From Acanthamoeba castellanii str. Neff (Eukaryota; Discosea; Longamoebia; Acanthamoebidae), in NCBI RefSeq assembly GCF_000313135.1, contig NW_004457712.1, forward strand, positions 960,409 to 1,017,835: DNA of 57,427 bases, in the 5' to 3' direction. Of this stretch, positions 56,619-57,427 are shown piece by piece. A model generated the notes under the pieces. It was not told the origin of the DNA. It ran no database searches and saw only the letters and a program-made list of their open reading frames with translations. Within the stretch, counting starts at the first letter, position 1, and every line of letters starts with the position of its first letter. Position numbers and translations under genes: made by a program.

Positions 56619-56984
56619 TTCTATCCATCTACGCCCAATTGGGGAGGCCTCGCCCCCCTCCTCCTCCTCCTCCTCCTACAGCTACCCTCCGTGTACTCTC
56701 CACCCTCGCCAACTTGGCGTGCGTCGCCCGTTGAGTGGTGGTGGTGGTGGTGGTTGGTCTCGTGGTAGTGCTTCATCCCTCCGCCGCAAGGCACTCACAC
56801 GTTTCTTCTTCTTCGTCGTCGTCGTCATCGTCTTCTTCCTGTTCTTGTTCTTCCCCAGAGTTCGTAGACGCGGCGGGGCTTGTTCCAATGTACATCAATC
56901 CCCCCCCCCCGGCTCCTCCTTGCCCTCTCGCACGCACACGCGCTCTTTCAGCGTTTTTCTCCTTCTCTCGTGTTGCGTGTCGCG

Positions 56985-57178
56985 TGTCGCGTGTGTATTG
57001 GATGTTTCGCTTGTCGCGTGTGGTCGTGTTCTTGGTCGAATCGTTGGTTGTCTGTGTTGGATGTGTCGTGTGGTGTGTTGTTGGTCGTGTTGTGTTGTGT
57101 CGTTGGTCGTGTTGTGTCGTTGGTCGTGGCGTGTCGTGTCGTGGGTCGTGGGTCGTTGGGGTCATGTCGTGTTGTGTC
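56985..57178. repeat. TCGTGT/TCGTTGGTCGTG imperfect repeat (intron-like)
   Basis: The degenerate unit GTCGTTGGTCGTGTTGT recurs many times and ends directly at a CAG acceptor (GTGTTGTGTCAG) before the coiled-coil exon. The same unit occurs in introns near 5875-5925 (reverse strand), 40380-40430, 52978-53020 and 55438-55512. Confidence 0.75.
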
Positions 57179-57179
57179 A

Positions 57180-57427
57180 GGCACTGACGGCGTTTGAGTT
57201 CTTCTGCTCAGGCGACGCGGAGATGGCGGTGCGGCAGCACGACCGCAAGACCGAGGCGGAGGAGCTCAGCAAGACGCTTGCCGCGCAGCTCGATATCAAG
57301 GACCTCAACATCACCGCGCTCCGCGAGAGCAACAAGGCCAAGGTACACCCCTCGTTTCCCCACCCCCCCCACTGTGTGTCGTGTGTGTGCGTCGTGTGGC
57401 GTGTCATTGGTCATGTTTCACTTGCCG
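57180..57427 (+). CDS. Partial coiled-coil protein (exon at window end)
   Basis: An exon follows a CAG acceptor and encodes ALTAFEFFCSGDAEMAVRQH then DRKTEAEELSKTLAAQLDIK, DLNITALRESNKAK, ending at a GTACAC donor at about 57341. The heptad-like Leu/Ala/Glu spacing suggests a coiled coil. The gene continues beyond the window. An upstream exon may lie near 56855-56910 (FVDAAGLVPMYINP), but that is not secure. The family is not recognised. Confidence 0.5.

Larger units (their letters stand above)
55771..56880. other. Intergenic region with hairpin, repeats and AT tracts
   Basis: No gene was recognised. AATCGCAC (55770-55777) and GTGCGATT (55789-55796) form an 8-bp stem with an 11-12 base loop. 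AGCAGGGAATAAGA occurs at about 55851 and 55979. A run of AAT units lies at 56118-56142. I looked for tRNA and 5S rRNA features here and found none. Confidence 0.5.

Overview
The window looks like nuclear DNA of a free-living amoebozoan, most probably Acanthamoeba or a close relative. It is GC-rich and gene-dense. Almost every gene is broken into many short exons by introns of about 60-200 bp, usually with GTACG- or GTGCG-type donors, CAG acceptors and microsatellite-like interiors (TG, CCA, CGTG, CTCT runs). Genes sit on both strands only 35-600 bp apart. Gene content (F-box/MORN, NBR1-type receptor, CDCA7-type zinc finger, PEX22, USP16-type deubiquitinase, VIPAS39-like, CTU1, IP3-receptor-like, a very large polyketide synthase) is eukaryotic. 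No bacterial operon, rRNA, CRISPR array or intact mobile element was seen. Species is inferred from style and content only. Exon edges were read by eye and some are approximate.

Layout. 1-2450: broken, frameshifted remnants of adhesin-like coding sequence. 2657-5204 (+): F-box/MORN protein. 5450-6933 (-): secreted protein with a CHRD-like end. 7254-8858 (+): PB1/FW/coiled-coil/UBA protein, an NBR1-type autophagy receptor. 9086-13408 (-): nuclear protein with an RFD/RFTS-like domain, a CDCA7-type zinc finger, a WHIM module and a PHD-like end. 13722-14418 (+): gene interrupted by a run of N, whose first codons look like alpha-tubulin. 14453-15827 (-): PEX22. 16014-20288 (+): USP16/45-type deubiquitinase. 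20436-21546 (-): SREK1IP1-type zinc-knuckle/RS protein. 21720-23862 (-): kelch-type membrane protein. 24048-27063 (+): VIPAS39/SPE-39-like protein. 27651-39385 (+): one 3,546-residue FAAL-ACP-KS-AT-DH-MT-ER-KR-ACP-TE polyketide synthase. 39579-41141 (+): SGNH-fold protein with altered catalytic blocks. 41199-41372: minisatellite. 41457-43415 (+): CTU1/NCS6 tRNA thiolase.

From about 43.6 kb the character changes. 43620-50500 is a degenerate region carrying inverted copies of the left-end sequences, including a deleted F-box/MORN pseudogene and a CGAAA/TTTCG palindrome. 51100-55770 (-) holds an internal piece of an IP3-receptor-like gene with an indel in many exons. A coiled-coil exon (+) begins near 57180 and runs off the end.

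The clean genes are mostly unrelated housekeeping neighbours. Functional groupings that can be proposed are: ubiquitin biology (F-box, NBR1-type UBA receptor, USP16), endolysosomal trafficking and autophagy (NBR1, VIPAS39), and a possible specialised-metabolite pair (the polyketide synthase and the SGNH protein 193 bp downstream on the same strand). The mosaic, inverted and frameshifted ends suggest either an old inverted duplication now decaying or misassembly of a second haplotype.
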